Assembly: GCF_003572205.1 (NCBI RefSeq)
Contig: NZ_QXNY01000010.1
Location: 62,001 to 126,000 of the forward strand
Source: Algihabitans albus
GTDB lineage: Bacteria > Pseudomonadota > Alphaproteobacteria > Kiloniellales > DSM-21159
Length of the DNA: 64,000 nucleotides
Direction: 5' to 3'
In this document: positions 34,345 through 42,895 of the stretch, piece by piece
Numbering within the stretch: position 1 is the stretch's first letter
Layout: the number at the start of each line of letters is the position of its first letter
Notes under the pieces: generated by a model
Seen by the model: only the letters and a program-made list of their open reading frames with translations
The model's database searches: none
What the model was told of the DNA's origin: nothing
Translations under genes and position numbers: made by a program

Positions 34345-34652
34345 GCGTCCTGGTTCTTCTCCGCCCGTGACTCGACCTCAACGTGACTCAACCGCAACAT
34401 GACTCGAGCACACTACGGCACCGCCGCAATATGGCACCGGATAGCACGGAAAACAGGCCATGGAGAGATCCAGGTCACGTCCTTGTCGCCGAAAACGGGG
34501 GTAACTCCTGTCCGGCGGGCCGCCCCCTCTTCACGAAAGATTTGCCGCAGGGGCAAGCCCGCGACCTTGCTCCGCTCGTGCCGGGGACCCATGCTGGCCC
34601 TGGCACCTTCCAGTCCGCCCAACACGAGCACCTCCATGACACAGACCGCGCC
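34345..34652 (+). other. Long leader/promoter region upstream of the cystathionine beta-synthase gene
   Basis: 308 bp between the divergent start of the acylase gene and the CBS start. It holds a three-unit 16-bp repeat at its left end. The remainder is open in the CBS frame but reads as low-quality protein. I looked for SAM-II, SAM/SAH and cobalamin riboswitch cores and saw none. A long untranslated leader is possible. Confidence 0.45.
34367..34414. repeat. Three imperfect 16-bp tandem repeats (TGACTC-containing)
   Basis: Units gtgactcgacctcaac, gtgactcaaccgcaac and atgactcgagcacact sit head to tail in the divergent acylase/CBS spacer. All keep tgactc at the same offset. The 16-bp period puts the motifs at about 1.5 helical turns. 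Could be a cooperative regulator-binding array or simple slippage. Confidence 0.55.
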
Positions 34653-36044
34653 ATGACAACGACCGCGCCAACCGCGCCCGTCTACGCTTCGGCTCTCGAT
34701 TTGATCGGCAACACGCCCCTGGTCGAAGCAAAACGCCTCGACACCGGCCTCTGTCGTCTGTTTCTCAAGCTGGAGAGCCAGAATCCCGGCGGTTCGATCA
34801 AGGACCGGATCGGACGTTCGATGATCGAGGCGGCGGAGGCCGACGGACAGTTGAAACCCGGCGGAACCATCGTCGAGGCGACGGCCGGCAACACCGGCCT
34901 GGGCCTCGCCCTGGTCGCGGCGCAGAAAGGCTATCGCCTGATCATCGTGGTCCCCGACAAGATGGCGCAGGAGAAGATCTTCCACCTCAAGGCACTGGGG
35001 GCCGAGGTGCGCCTGACCCGCTCCGACATCGGCAAGGGCCATCCCGAGTACTATCAAGACATGGCGGAACGGATCGCTACCGAGGAAGGTGCCTGGTTCG
35101 TCAATCAGTTCGGCAACCCCGCCAATCCCCTGGCTCACGAAACCACGACCGGGCCGGAGATCTACGCGCAGATGGAAGGCGACGTCGATGCCGTGGTCTG
35201 CGGCGTCGGATCGGCCGGCACGATCACCGGCCTGTCCAACTACTTCGCCGAGGTCTCGCCGAAGACGGAAATGATCTTGGCGGATCCGGAAGGCTCGATC
35301 CTGGCGGACTATGTCAATACCGGCGTCGCGCCCAACGAGGTCGGCAGCTGGATCGTCGAAGGCATCGGAGAAGACTTCATTCCGCCGATCGCGGATTTCA
35401 GCCGGGTCGGCAAGGCCTACTCCGTCTCCGACAAGGACGCCCTGCTGGCCGCGCGCGACCTGCTGAGGACCGAAGGGATTCTCGCCGGCTCTTCCTCCGG
35501 CACGCTGCTGGCAACCGCACTGCGCTATTGCCGGGAGCAGAGGTCGGAGAAACGGGTCGTGGCCTTCGTCTGCGACAGCGGCAACAAGTACCTCTCCAGG
35601 ATGTACAACGACTTCTGGATGCGCGATCAGGGCTTTCTGGAGGAGCCCGCGACCGGCGACCTGCGCGACCTGATCGCCCGCAAGCACAGCGAGTATGCGG
35701 CCGTCACAGCCGGACCGGCGGATACGCTGGCCCAGGCCCTGGGGCGGATGAAACTCTACGACGTCTCCCAGTTGCCGGTCCTGGACGAGACCGGCCAAGC
35801 CTGCGGGATCGTCGACGAGAGCGATATTCTGCTGCGCGTCTTCGGCGACCGCAGCCGTTTCGCCGACGCGGTCAGCACCGCCATGACCGAAAAGCTCGAG
35901 ACCCTGCCGCCGAGCGCCACGATCGACGACCTGCTGCCGATCTTCGATCAAGATCACGTGGCCATCGTCGCCGACGAGGCACGCTTCTACGGCGTGATCA
36001 CCCGCATCGACCTGCTCAACCACCTGCGCCGGCAGATGCCGTAA
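34653..36044 (+). CDS. Cystathionine beta-synthase with CBS-domain pair
   Basis: Condenses serine (or an activated serine) with homocysteine to cystathionine. The 463-residue protein has a PLP core with IGNTPLVEAKRL, Lys50 in NPGGSIKDRIG, TAGNTGLGLALVA and the phosphate loop GVGSAGTITG. Two CBS motifs span about residues 345-460 (KLYDVSQLPVLDETGQACGIV; HVAIVADEARFYGVITRIDLL). No heme-binding N-terminus is present. ATG 34653 is the start nearest to the conserved N-terminus. The frame stays open upstream to 34383, but that part has no family similarity. It pairs with the CGL gene for reverse transsulfuration. Confidence 0.9.
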   Translation: MTTTAPTAPVYASALDLIGNTPLVEAKRLDTGLCRLFLKLESQNPGGSIKDRIGRSMIEAAEADGQLKPGGTIVEATAGNTGLGLALVAAQKGYRLIIVVPDKMAQEKIFHLKALGAEVRLTRSDIGKGHPEYYQDMAERIATEEGAWFVNQFGNPANPLAHETTTGPEIYAQMEGDVDAVVCGVGSAGTITGLSNYFAEVSPKTEMILADPEGSILADYVNTGVAPNEVGSWIVEGIGEDFIPPIADFSRVGKAYSVSDKDALLAARDLLRTEGILAGSSSGTLLATALRYCREQRSEKRVVAFVCDSGNKYLSRMYNDFWMRDQGFLEEPATGDLRDLIARKHSEYAAVTAGPADTLAQALGRMKLYDVSQLPVLDETGQACGIVDESDILLRVFGDRSRFADAVSTAMTEKLETLPPSATIDDLLPIFDQDHVAIVADEARFYGVITRIDLLNHLRRQMP

Positions 36045-36058
36045 CCGACGGATTCGAG

Positions 36059-37243
36059 ATGCCCGATACACACAAGCCGAACCGCCCGAGCTTCGCCACC
36101 CGCGCGATCCACGCGGGCCAGGAGCCCGACCCGACGACCGGCGCGATCATGACGCCGATCTACGCCACCAGCACCTACGTGCAGGACAGCCCCGGCGTTC
36201 ATAAGGGCTACGAGTACTCGCGCAGCCAGAATCCGACGCGCATGGCTTACGAGCGCTGCATCGCCGATCTGGAAAGCGGCGCGGCCGGTTTCGCCTTCGC
36301 CAGCGGCATGGCCGCGACGGCAACGGCCCTGGAGCTGCTAGACAGCGGCGACCACGTGATCGTCATGGACGACGTCTACGGCGGCACCTATCGCCTGTTC
36401 GAGAACGTCCGCCGCCGCTCGGCCGGGCTCGACTTCAGCTTTCTCGACCTCTCCGACACCGAAGCCTTCGAGGCCGCGATCCGGCCGAATACCCGCATGG
36501 TTTGGCTCGAAACGCCCACCAACCCGATGCTTAAGCTGGTCGATCTGGAGGCTATCGCGAAGATCGCCCGCAGCCGCGGCCTGATCTCCGTGGCCGACAA
36601 CACCTTCGCCAGTCCCTGGGTCCAGCGGCCGCTGGAGTTCGGCATCGACCTGGTCATGCACTCGGCGACCAAGTATCTGGGCGGACACAGCGATCTGGTC
36701 GGCGGTATCCTGGTGGCGCGCGATGCGCCGGACCTGATCGAGCGCCTGGGCTATCTGCAGAACGCCGTTGGCGGCGTGCAAGGTCCCTTCGACTCCTTCC
36801 TGGCGCTGCGCGGCCTGAAAACCCTGCATCTCCGGCTGGAGCGGCACTGCAGCGGTGCGCTGGCCGTGGCCGACTATCTGGAACACCATCCCAAGGTCGC
36901 GCGCGTCGCCTATCCGGGCCTGCCGAGCCACCCTCAGCACGAGTTGGCCAAACGGCAGATGCAGGGTCCCGGGACCCTGGCCGGCGGCGGCATGGTCACG
37001 GCGGTGCTGGAGGGTGGTCTGGAGGCCTCGCGGCGCTTCCTGGAACGGGTCGAGCTCTTCGCGCTGGCCGAGTCCCTGGGTGGTGTCGAGAGCCTGATCG
37101 AGCATCCGGCGATCATGACCCACGCGTCGATCCCCGCGGACAAGCGCGCGGCCCTGGGCATCGACGACGGTCTGGTTCGCCTGTCGGTCGGGATCGAGGG
37201 TCTCGACGATCTGATCGCGGACTTGGGCCACGCGCTCGCATGA
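36059..37243 (+). CDS. Cystathionine gamma-lyase / gamma-synthase family PLP enzyme
   Basis: A 394-residue Cys/Met-metabolism PLP enzyme. The Schiff-base Lys205 lies in HSATKYLGGHSDLVGG. YEYSRSQNPTRMAYERCIADLE and TFASPWVQRPLEFG are typical. Adjacency to cystathionine beta-synthase (14 bp) favours gamma-lyase activity, splitting cystathionine to cysteine, 2-oxobutyrate and ammonia. Gamma-synthase cannot be excluded from sequence alone. The 2-oxobutyrate would join that from the threonine dehydratase encoded nearby. ATG 36059 is chosen because upstream codons overlap the CBS gene. Confidence 0.9.
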   Translation: MPDTHKPNRPSFATRAIHAGQEPDPTTGAIMTPIYATSTYVQDSPGVHKGYEYSRSQNPTRMAYERCIADLESGAAGFAFASGMAATATALELLDSGDHVIVMDDVYGGTYRLFENVRRRSAGLDFSFLDLSDTEAFEAAIRPNTRMVWLETPTNPMLKLVDLEAIAKIARSRGLISVADNTFASPWVQRPLEFGIDLVMHSATKYLGGHSDLVGGILVARDAPDLIERLGYLQNAVGGVQGPFDSFLALRGLKTLHLRLERHCSGALAVADYLEHHPKVARVAYPGLPSHPQHELAKRQMQGPGTLAGGGMVTAVLEGGLEASRRFLERVELFALAESLGGVESLIEHPAIMTHASIPADKRAALGIDDGLVRLSVGIEGLDDLIADLGHALA

Positions 37244-37309
37244 CCGGCTGCGATACGTCACTGCAGAGAGCCTTGCCCGCGCTTGAGCTTAAGTAAAATC
37301 AAAGGCTTT

Positions 37310-37324
37310 CTAACTGTCCTTTAA
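37310..37324 (+). promoter_or_regulatory. Candidate CtrA-binding site upstream of motB
   Basis: CTAA-N7-TTAA (37310-37324) is one mismatch from the alphaproteobacterial CtrA consensus TTAA-N7-TTAA, 64 bp before the motB ATG. CtrA controls flagellar genes in many relatives. Two back-to-back palindromes, gtctgcgcagac (37338-37349) and gcgctc-gcga-gagcgc (37350-37365), follow in the leader. Confidence 0.4.
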
Positions 37325-37388
37325 CCTTGCACCGGCAGTCTGCGCAGACGCGCTCGCGAGAGCGCAGGTCTAGCGGCAGGCGAATGCG

Positions 37389-38609
37389 ATGGCAGGCGGC
37401 GAGAATCACGCGCCGATCATTATCAAGAAGGTCAAGAAGGGCGGCGGGCACGGCCATCACGGCGGCGCCTGGAAGGTGGCTTATGCCGACTTCGTAACCG
37501 CGATGATGGCCTTCTTCCTGTTGCTCTGGCTGCTCGCCTCCACCTCGGAGGAGCAGCGCCAGGGTATTGCCGACTATTTCAGTCCGACAGTGGTGACGGA
37601 CTCCACGACCAGCGGCGCAGGCGGCGTGCTCGGCGGCCAGACCGTAACCACGGAAGGTGCCGCGCGGGATACCCAAGCCCCGATGGGCGTGGTGATGGGC
37701 ATGTCGGACGAGACGTCGGAAGACGACGACGGAGAGAACGACGGTGCAGCGACCGAAGACTCGACCCAAGCAGGATCTGAGACCGACTTCGACGGCATGA
37801 CACCCGACCAGGCAGCCGCGGCGGAAGCGAAGGCCGAGCAGGAGCGAGAAGAGTTCGATAAAATCGCCCAGCAGCTCCGCAATGCCATCGCCAGCGTTCC
37901 GGAACTGAGTGAGCTGAGCGAAAATCTACTGGTCGACCAAACTCCGGAAGGCTTGCGCATCCAGATCGTGGATCGCCAGAACAAGTCGATGTTCGCTTCC
38001 GGGTCGGCCCTGCCCCTCGCCCACACGCGCACGCTTTTGAATCTGGTGGCCGATGCCGTGAAGTCGCTCCCCAACGAGGTCGCCATCAAGGGGCACACCG
38101 ACGCTGCCCCCTTCCGGGGCGACGGCAACTACTCGAACTGGGAGCTCTCGAGCGACCGGGCCCACGCCAGCCGACGCGCCCTTCTCGCGTCGGGCTTGCC
38201 GACCCAGAGGGTTGCTTACGTGGTGGGCAAGGCCGACAGGGAACCGCTGAATGACGGCGACCCCTTCGACGCGGTCAACCGCCGGATCTCGATCGTGCTC
38301 CTGCGAGACGGCCTGACCGAAGCCCAAGTCGAGGGCGGCGCTCCCGCCCCGATACAGCCGGCCTTCGAACCGCCCCGCCTTTTCGAGCGCAGCGAGAAGC
38401 CGGCGGAACCGGCTGCAACCCAAGCCGCGACCGAGACGTCGGCACAGACATCCGGGACGGCTGCCGGATCGGCCGAAACGCCGACGGGCAATGGGGTGGA
38501 GGCCCAAGCAGCGACGACCGCGCGCCCCGCTGCGGTGAGAGAAGACCAGCAATTCGAAGCGACGGCTCCGCCGGACCCCTTTACCAACGTTCTGACCTTC
38601 GGCAACTGA
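37389..38609 (+). CDS. motB: Flagellar motor stator protein MotB
   Basis: A 406-residue stator subunit with a single membrane helix (AYADFVTAMMAFFLLLWLLA). Asp34 corresponds to the essential proton-carrying Asp32 of E. coli MotB. A Gly/His-rich KKGGGHGHHGG precedes it. An acidic linker (about residues 95-165) is followed by an OmpA-type peptidoglycan-binding domain (about 190-320: LPNEVAIKGHTDAAPFRG, NRRISIVLLRDG). An extra Ala/Thr/Glu-rich tail of some 80 residues follows. No motA is present next to it, unlike the usual motAB pair. Confidence 0.94.
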   Translation: MAGGENHAPIIIKKVKKGGGHGHHGGAWKVAYADFVTAMMAFFLLLWLLASTSEEQRQGIADYFSPTVVTDSTTSGAGGVLGGQTVTTEGAARDTQAPMGVVMGMSDETSEDDDGENDGAATEDSTQAGSETDFDGMTPDQAAAAEAKAEQEREEFDKIAQQLRNAIASVPELSELSENLLVDQTPEGLRIQIVDRQNKSMFASGSALPLAHTRTLLNLVADAVKSLPNEVAIKGHTDAAPFRGDGNYSNWELSSDRAHASRRALLASGLPTQRVAYVVGKADREPLNDGDPFDAVNRRISIVLLRDGLTEAQVEGGAPAPIQPAFEPPRLFERSEKPAEPAATQAATETSAQTSGTAAGSAETPTGNGVEAQAATTARPAAVREDQQFEATAPPDPFTNVLTFGN

Positions 38610-38720
38610 GCGGCAGGGTCGCTCGAACGGCCCGGCGCGGTTACGGTAACTTGCGACACCGCCTCGCGTGACCCACATCTGTAGAGTGTGATTGCACCGC
38701 AGATCGGGAGCCACCGTCGC

Positions 38721-39239
38721 GTGACCAGTAACCTTCCAGCCCGCCGTCCCTTCCTGATGCGCCTCGGCGAAGACGGCAATCGGGCCTTCGAGGACACGGC
38801 GCTGTTCGACGAGGTTCTGACCCGCCGGACCGCCGCCTTCGTCGTCGACGCGATCATACTGGCGGTGCTGGCGGTCGTGCTGTGGTTCTCTCTCGGCCTG
38901 ATCGGGATCCTGTCGTTGGGCCTCTTACTGCCACTTCAGGCGGCGGCTCTGACGCTGCTCCCCATCGCCTACCATACGCTGTTCATCGGCGAGCGTGGCG
39001 CGACGCCGGGGATGCAACTCATGGATATCGAAGCACGCAGTCTCGACGGCCGAAAGCCCGACTACCTTCAGGCTTTCGTGAGACTGGCCACCTACTCCGT
39101 CTCCGTGGGGATCACGGGCCTTCTCGTTTTGGCCGTCGTTTTCTTCAACGACAAACGCCGCGCGCTGCACGACTTCCTGTCCGGAACCGTCGTGGTCCGC
39201 AGTCGAGCTGCCGAGTCCCGCGGCGAACTGCCGTCGTAA
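38721..39239 (+). CDS. RDD family membrane protein
   Basis: A 172-residue inner-membrane protein. RRTAAFVVDAIILAVLAVVLWF carries the Arg-Asp signature of RDD proteins. Further hydrophobic segments are LIGILSLGLLLPLQAAALTLLPIAY and ATYSVSVGITGLLVLAVVFF, and FNDKRRALHDFLSGTVVV is the typical C-terminal block. RDD proteins are often linked to ion or osmolyte transport, but the role here is unknown. The start is GTG 38721, with GGGAG upstream. GTG 38688 would add eleven residues. Confidence 0.85.
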   Translation: MTSNLPARRPFLMRLGEDGNRAFEDTALFDEVLTRRTAAFVVDAIILAVLAVVLWFSLGLIGILSLGLLLPLQAAALTLLPIAYHTLFIGERGATPGMQLMDIEARSLDGRKPDYLQAFVRLATYSVSVGITGLLVLAVVFFNDKRRALHDFLSGTVVVRSRAAESRGELPS

Positions 39240-39311
39240 GGCGCCGCTTCGGCGAAGATCGACACCGTCGCCGAAACCGACGCCCTGGGATACGAGAAAC
39301 CGCTTGCCATA

Positions 39312-40826
39312 ATGCACGCGTCGCTGAAGGCTGGAGGTTCGTTGCCTTCTGAAAACGCTGCAGGATCGCTTTTTTTGGCACAGACCGACGGCACTCTCCT
39401 CTCCGCCTACGACTCCGACGGATACTACTGCGAGATCTACGGCCTCCCCGGACAACCGCTCGTCGAAACGGAACAGACGCGCCGGCGTCTCGACCGTATT
39501 TCTCTCGACCAGTTGCGGACGCGCTCGGCCGACGCGGAGCGCGAACTCTACAACTTCGGCATCACCTTCACCGTCTATACGCAAAAGGACGCCGTCGATC
39601 GCATCTTGCCGTTCGACGTCATTCCACGCGTCATTTCGGCGGCGGACTGGAAGACGATCGAAACCGGCGTCAAGCAACGCGTGGCCGTGATCAACACCTT
39701 CTTGCGGGACATCTACGGAGCGGGCAAGGCGATCACGGACGGCGTCATCCCCGGTGAGCTGATCTACAGCAATCCCAACTATCGGCCGGAGATGGAGGGC
39801 TTCACGCCGCCGCTCGGTACTTACGCGCATATCGACGGAACCGATATCGTACGCGATCAGCAAGGCGCGTTCCGTGTCCTGGAGGACAACGCACGTACAC
39901 CCTCCGGCGTGTCCTACGTGGTCGAGAACCGTCATCTCATGCAGCGCGCCTTCCCGGACCTGATGGCCGGCGTCGGGATCCGGCCCGTCTCCAACTACGG
40001 CGACAAACTGCACGAAGCGCTGGCGGCGCTGGCGCCGAAGGAAGTCCTCGATCCGCAGGTCGCCCTTCTGTCACCCGGCGTTTTCAACTCCGCCTACTTC
40101 GAGCATATCTTCCTGGCGCGAGAGATGGGGGTCCCCCTCGTCGAGGGGCGCGATCTGGTCGTTCAGCCGAACGATCAGGTCTTCATGAAGACCGTTTCCG
40201 GCTACAAACCCGTGCATGTCATCTACCGGCGGATCAACGACGACTTCCTGGATCCGCAAGCCTTCAATCCGGAGTCGATGCTCGGTGTGCCCGGTCTCTT
40301 CGCCGCCTACCGCAAGGGCACGGTCGCACTGGCCAATGCGGTGGGGACCGGCGTGGCCGACGACAAGGCCGTCTACGCCTACATGCCGCGGCTGATCAAA
40401 TACTACCTCGACGAAGACCCGATTCTCGCGAACGTCGAGACGCACATCTGCCGGGAACCGCAGGCCTTGCAGTACACCTTGGACCATCTGGACGAGCTGG
40501 TGGTCAAACCGGTCGGCGAGGCCGGCGGCTACGGCATCACGGTCGGTCCGCGCGCAACGCAAGAAGAGATCGAAGCCTGCCGCGCTGGACTGCTCGCCGA
40601 TCCCGCCAACTACATCAGCCAGCCGATGGTCCGCCTGTCGGTCTGCCCGACGCTGACCGAGGAGGGCGTCGCCCCGCGGCACGTCGATCTGCGCCCCTTC
40701 GCAATCACCGGAGAGTCGACCTGGGTCCTGCCGGGCGGATTGACCCGCGTGGCGCTGCGCAAGGGGTCCATCGTGGTCAACTCCTCCCAGGGCGGCGGCA
40801 GCAAAGATACCTGGGTGTTGGAGTAA
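39312..40826 (+). CDS. Circularly permuted ATP-grasp family protein
   Basis: A 504-residue member of the circularly permuted ATP-grasp type 2 family (DUF404/DUF407). Recognisable blocks are FGITFTVYTQKDAVDRILPFDVIPR, VLEDNARTPSGVSYVVENR, VKPVGEAGGYGITVGPRA and the terminal SSQGGGSKDTWVLE. Peptide-bond or amide ligation is the generic prediction. Such genes travel with an alpha-E gene, as here (10 bp gap), and frequently with transglutaminase-like and proteasome-type protease genes, which are missing in this neighbourhood. The product of the pathway is not known. Confidence 0.9.
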   Translation: MHASLKAGGSLPSENAAGSLFLAQTDGTLLSAYDSDGYYCEIYGLPGQPLVETEQTRRRLDRISLDQLRTRSADAERELYNFGITFTVYTQKDAVDRILPFDVIPRVISAADWKTIETGVKQRVAVINTFLRDIYGAGKAITDGVIPGELIYSNPNYRPEMEGFTPPLGTYAHIDGTDIVRDQQGAFRVLEDNARTPSGVSYVVENRHLMQRAFPDLMAGVGIRPVSNYGDKLHEALAALAPKEVLDPQVALLSPGVFNSAYFEHIFLAREMGVPLVEGRDLVVQPNDQVFMKTVSGYKPVHVIYRRINDDFLDPQAFNPESMLGVPGLFAAYRKGTVALANAVGTGVADDKAVYAYMPRLIKYYLDEDPILANVETHICREPQALQYTLDHLDELVVKPVGEAGGYGITVGPRATQEEIEACRAGLLADPANYISQPMVRLSVCPTLTEEGVAPRHVDLRPFAITGESTWVLPGGLTRVALRKGSIVVNSSQGGGSKDTWVLE

Positions 40827-40836
40827 TCTGCAGGCC

Positions 40837-41820
40837 ATGACCACCTACTCCCTGCTGTCTCGCTACGCCGAGGCTATTTTCTGGATGGCACGCTACGTCG
40901 AGCGCGCCGAGAATCTCGCGCGCATTCTGGATGTGCACGAAAGCTTCAGCCGGGACATGCGCGGCGGCCAGAACTGGGGCGCCATCGTCCAGCTCTACGC
41001 CGACGAAGAGCCCTTTGCGGAGCGTCACGACGAGGCCAGCACCGAGGCCGTGCTGGAGTTCTACATTCTGGACGAGGCGCACTCCGGCTCCATCGTTCAA
41101 CTGGTCAAATCAGCCCGAGAGAACGCCCGCAGTCTCCGCCCGCTGATTTCGACGGAGATGTGGATCAATCTGAACACCTTCTACAACCGGATGCGGGCGC
41201 TCCGGCCGGAAGACGTCGCGGAGGAGCGGATCGCCAGGCTCTGCGGTGCCATCAAGGAAAGCTGCCAGAGTCATACGGGCATCACCGAAGGCACTTTCTA
41301 CCGCGACGAGGGCTGGTACTTCTATCAGCTCGGGCGTTTGATCGAGCGCGCCGACCAGACCACCCGCCTGGTGGACGTCAAATACCACCTGCTGCTGCCC
41401 AGTCCCGAGGATCTGGGAAGCAATCTGGATATCCGTCAGTGGAACGCGCTGCTGCGTTCGGCGGCTGGCTACCACGCTTTCCGGCGGGTTCATCCGTCGG
41501 GCATGAGTCCCGCCAAGGCCTCCGGCTTTCTGCTCCTCAATCCGCTGTTTCCCCGCTCGGTCGCAGCCTGCATCGCCTCGATGGACTCGACCCTGAACAA
41601 TCTGCGCGCGCTTTACCGTCTGCGCGGCGGAGCGGATGCCCTGGAGGTTCTGGACGAACTGCGCGCCGTCTATCACGACCGCTCGATCGACAGCATTCTG
41701 GAGCGCGGTCTTCACGAACTCCTGGATTGGACGCAGCTTCGACTCATCGACGTCGGCGCCGCCTTGGGGCATGATTTCTTCGGCTACGAGCCGGAGCAAG
41801 CTCAAGCTCAGGATCTCTAG
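40837..41820 (+). CDS. Alpha-E domain-containing protein (DUF403)
   Basis: A 327-residue all-helical protein. The N-terminus LSRYAEAIFWMARYVERAENLARILDV and the ARSLRPLISTEMWINLNTFYNRM helix are typical of the alpha-E family, with conserved Arg/Glu positions. It almost always accompanies the circularly permuted ATP-grasp protein encoded just upstream, and is thought to be its partner. No catalytic residues can be named. Ends 75 bp before the leucyltransferase gene. Confidence 0.9.
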   Translation: MTTYSLLSRYAEAIFWMARYVERAENLARILDVHESFSRDMRGGQNWGAIVQLYADEEPFAERHDEASTEAVLEFYILDEAHSGSIVQLVKSARENARSLRPLISTEMWINLNTFYNRMRALRPEDVAEERIARLCGAIKESCQSHTGITEGTFYRDEGWYFYQLGRLIERADQTTRLVDVKYHLLLPSPEDLGSNLDIRQWNALLRSAAGYHAFRRVHPSGMSPAKASGFLLLNPLFPRSVAACIASMDSTLNNLRALYRLRGGADALEVLDELRAVYHDRSIDSILERGLHELLDWTQLRLIDVGAALGHDFFGYEPEQAQAQDL

Positions 41821-41895
41821 CGCCGATCGCAGTCCGGTCTCGCCTGCCTGCATGATCGGCTGGGCAGCGGCAAGAGGAAGACTTATTTAGAGGTC

Positions 41896-42711
41896 ATGCC
41901 GAACGAGGCCTTCGATACCGGGTTGGATGCGCTCACCGCTTCGGCGTTCGAGCCATCCCGACGCAAGCAGATCCCGCGGCCGGAGCTTGCGGCGCCCTGC
42001 AATGCCCTCTTCGTTCTGCGTGAGACGCCCTGCCCCTACCTGCCGGGTCGGTTCGAGCGAAAACTCGTCGCGGAGCTGCCGCCAAACGACACGGCCTTCT
42101 ATACGGAGTTGAGCCGCGCCGGTTTTCGGCGGTCCCACCGCTTTGCCTATCGGCCGGCCTGCAGCGGCTGCGAGGCTTGCGTTCCCGTGCGTATTCCCGT
42201 CGCGCGCTTTCGACCCAGCCGGTCGCAGAAACGCATTGCCCGGCGAAACGCCGACCTGACCGTCTGGAGCCGCGCCGCCAAGGCCGACGTCGAGCAGTAC
42301 GAGCTCTTCCTGGCCTATCTACAGGCGCGCCATAGCGGTGGCGAGATGGCCAGCATGGCCTATGCCGACTACCGCGCCATGATCGAAGACACGGTGCTGC
42401 AGAGCCGGATGATCGAGCTGCGCGATGGTGAAAACCGTCTGCGGGCGGCTTGTCTCGTCGATTGGCTGGAAGACGGCCCGTCCGCCGTCTACAGCTTTTT
42501 CGACCCCTCCGAACCCGACCGGTCGCTCGGGACCGAAATCATCCTGCGCCTCGTCCGGGAAACCCGCAGCCGGGAGCTCCCGGTTGTATATTTGGGCTAC
42601 TGGATCGCGAACTCGCCGAAGATGGCTTACAAGGCACGGTTTAGGCCCCTCGAAGCGCTCGGGCCGGACGGCTGGCGATTACTGCCCGACACCACGTCGC
42701 ACGAGGAGTAG
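41896..42711 (+). CDS. bpt: Aspartate/glutamate leucyltransferase (Bpt, arginyltransferase family)
   Basis: A 271-residue leaderless cytosolic enzyme that transfers leucine from Leu-tRNA to N-terminal Asp or Glu, marking proteins for ClpS/ClpAP (bacterial N-degron pathway). The PCPYLPGRFERKLVAEL segment, the cysteine cluster PACSGCEACVPVRIPV, and the GNAT-like C-terminal YLGYWIANSPKMAYKARFRPLE are all conserved. Start ATG 41896 is directly preceded by an A/T-rich leader with a weak ribosome site. Confidence 0.95.
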   Translation: MPNEAFDTGLDALTASAFEPSRRKQIPRPELAAPCNALFVLRETPCPYLPGRFERKLVAELPPNDTAFYTELSRAGFRRSHRFAYRPACSGCEACVPVRIPVARFRPSRSQKRIARRNADLTVWSRAAKADVEQYELFLAYLQARHSGGEMASMAYADYRAMIEDTVLQSRMIELRDGENRLRAACLVDWLEDGPSAVYSFFDPSEPDRSLGTEIILRLVRETRSRELPVVYLGYWIANSPKMAYKARFRPLEALGPDGWRLLPDTTSHEE

Positions 42712-42895
42712 AGCGCGCTTTCGCTCCGGGCGCACCAGTCGCCCAATTTGTTGCGAGTTCGGGCGGCAGCCCGTAAGGTCCCAGCCACTGAGGCTTCCAG
42801 CGGCATGCTGGTGTGCCGCTTCGGGTGCGGATCGCCAGAACGGCGAGCGTAGGATCTACGACAGGGTTGACGTAACACAGGGAGGAGTAAAAGAG

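Noticed and set aside
34415-34652. SAM-responsive or cobalamin riboswitch upstream of the CBS gene
   Set aside because: I compared it by eye with SAM-II, SAM/SAH and cobalamin riboswitch cores and found no convincing match.
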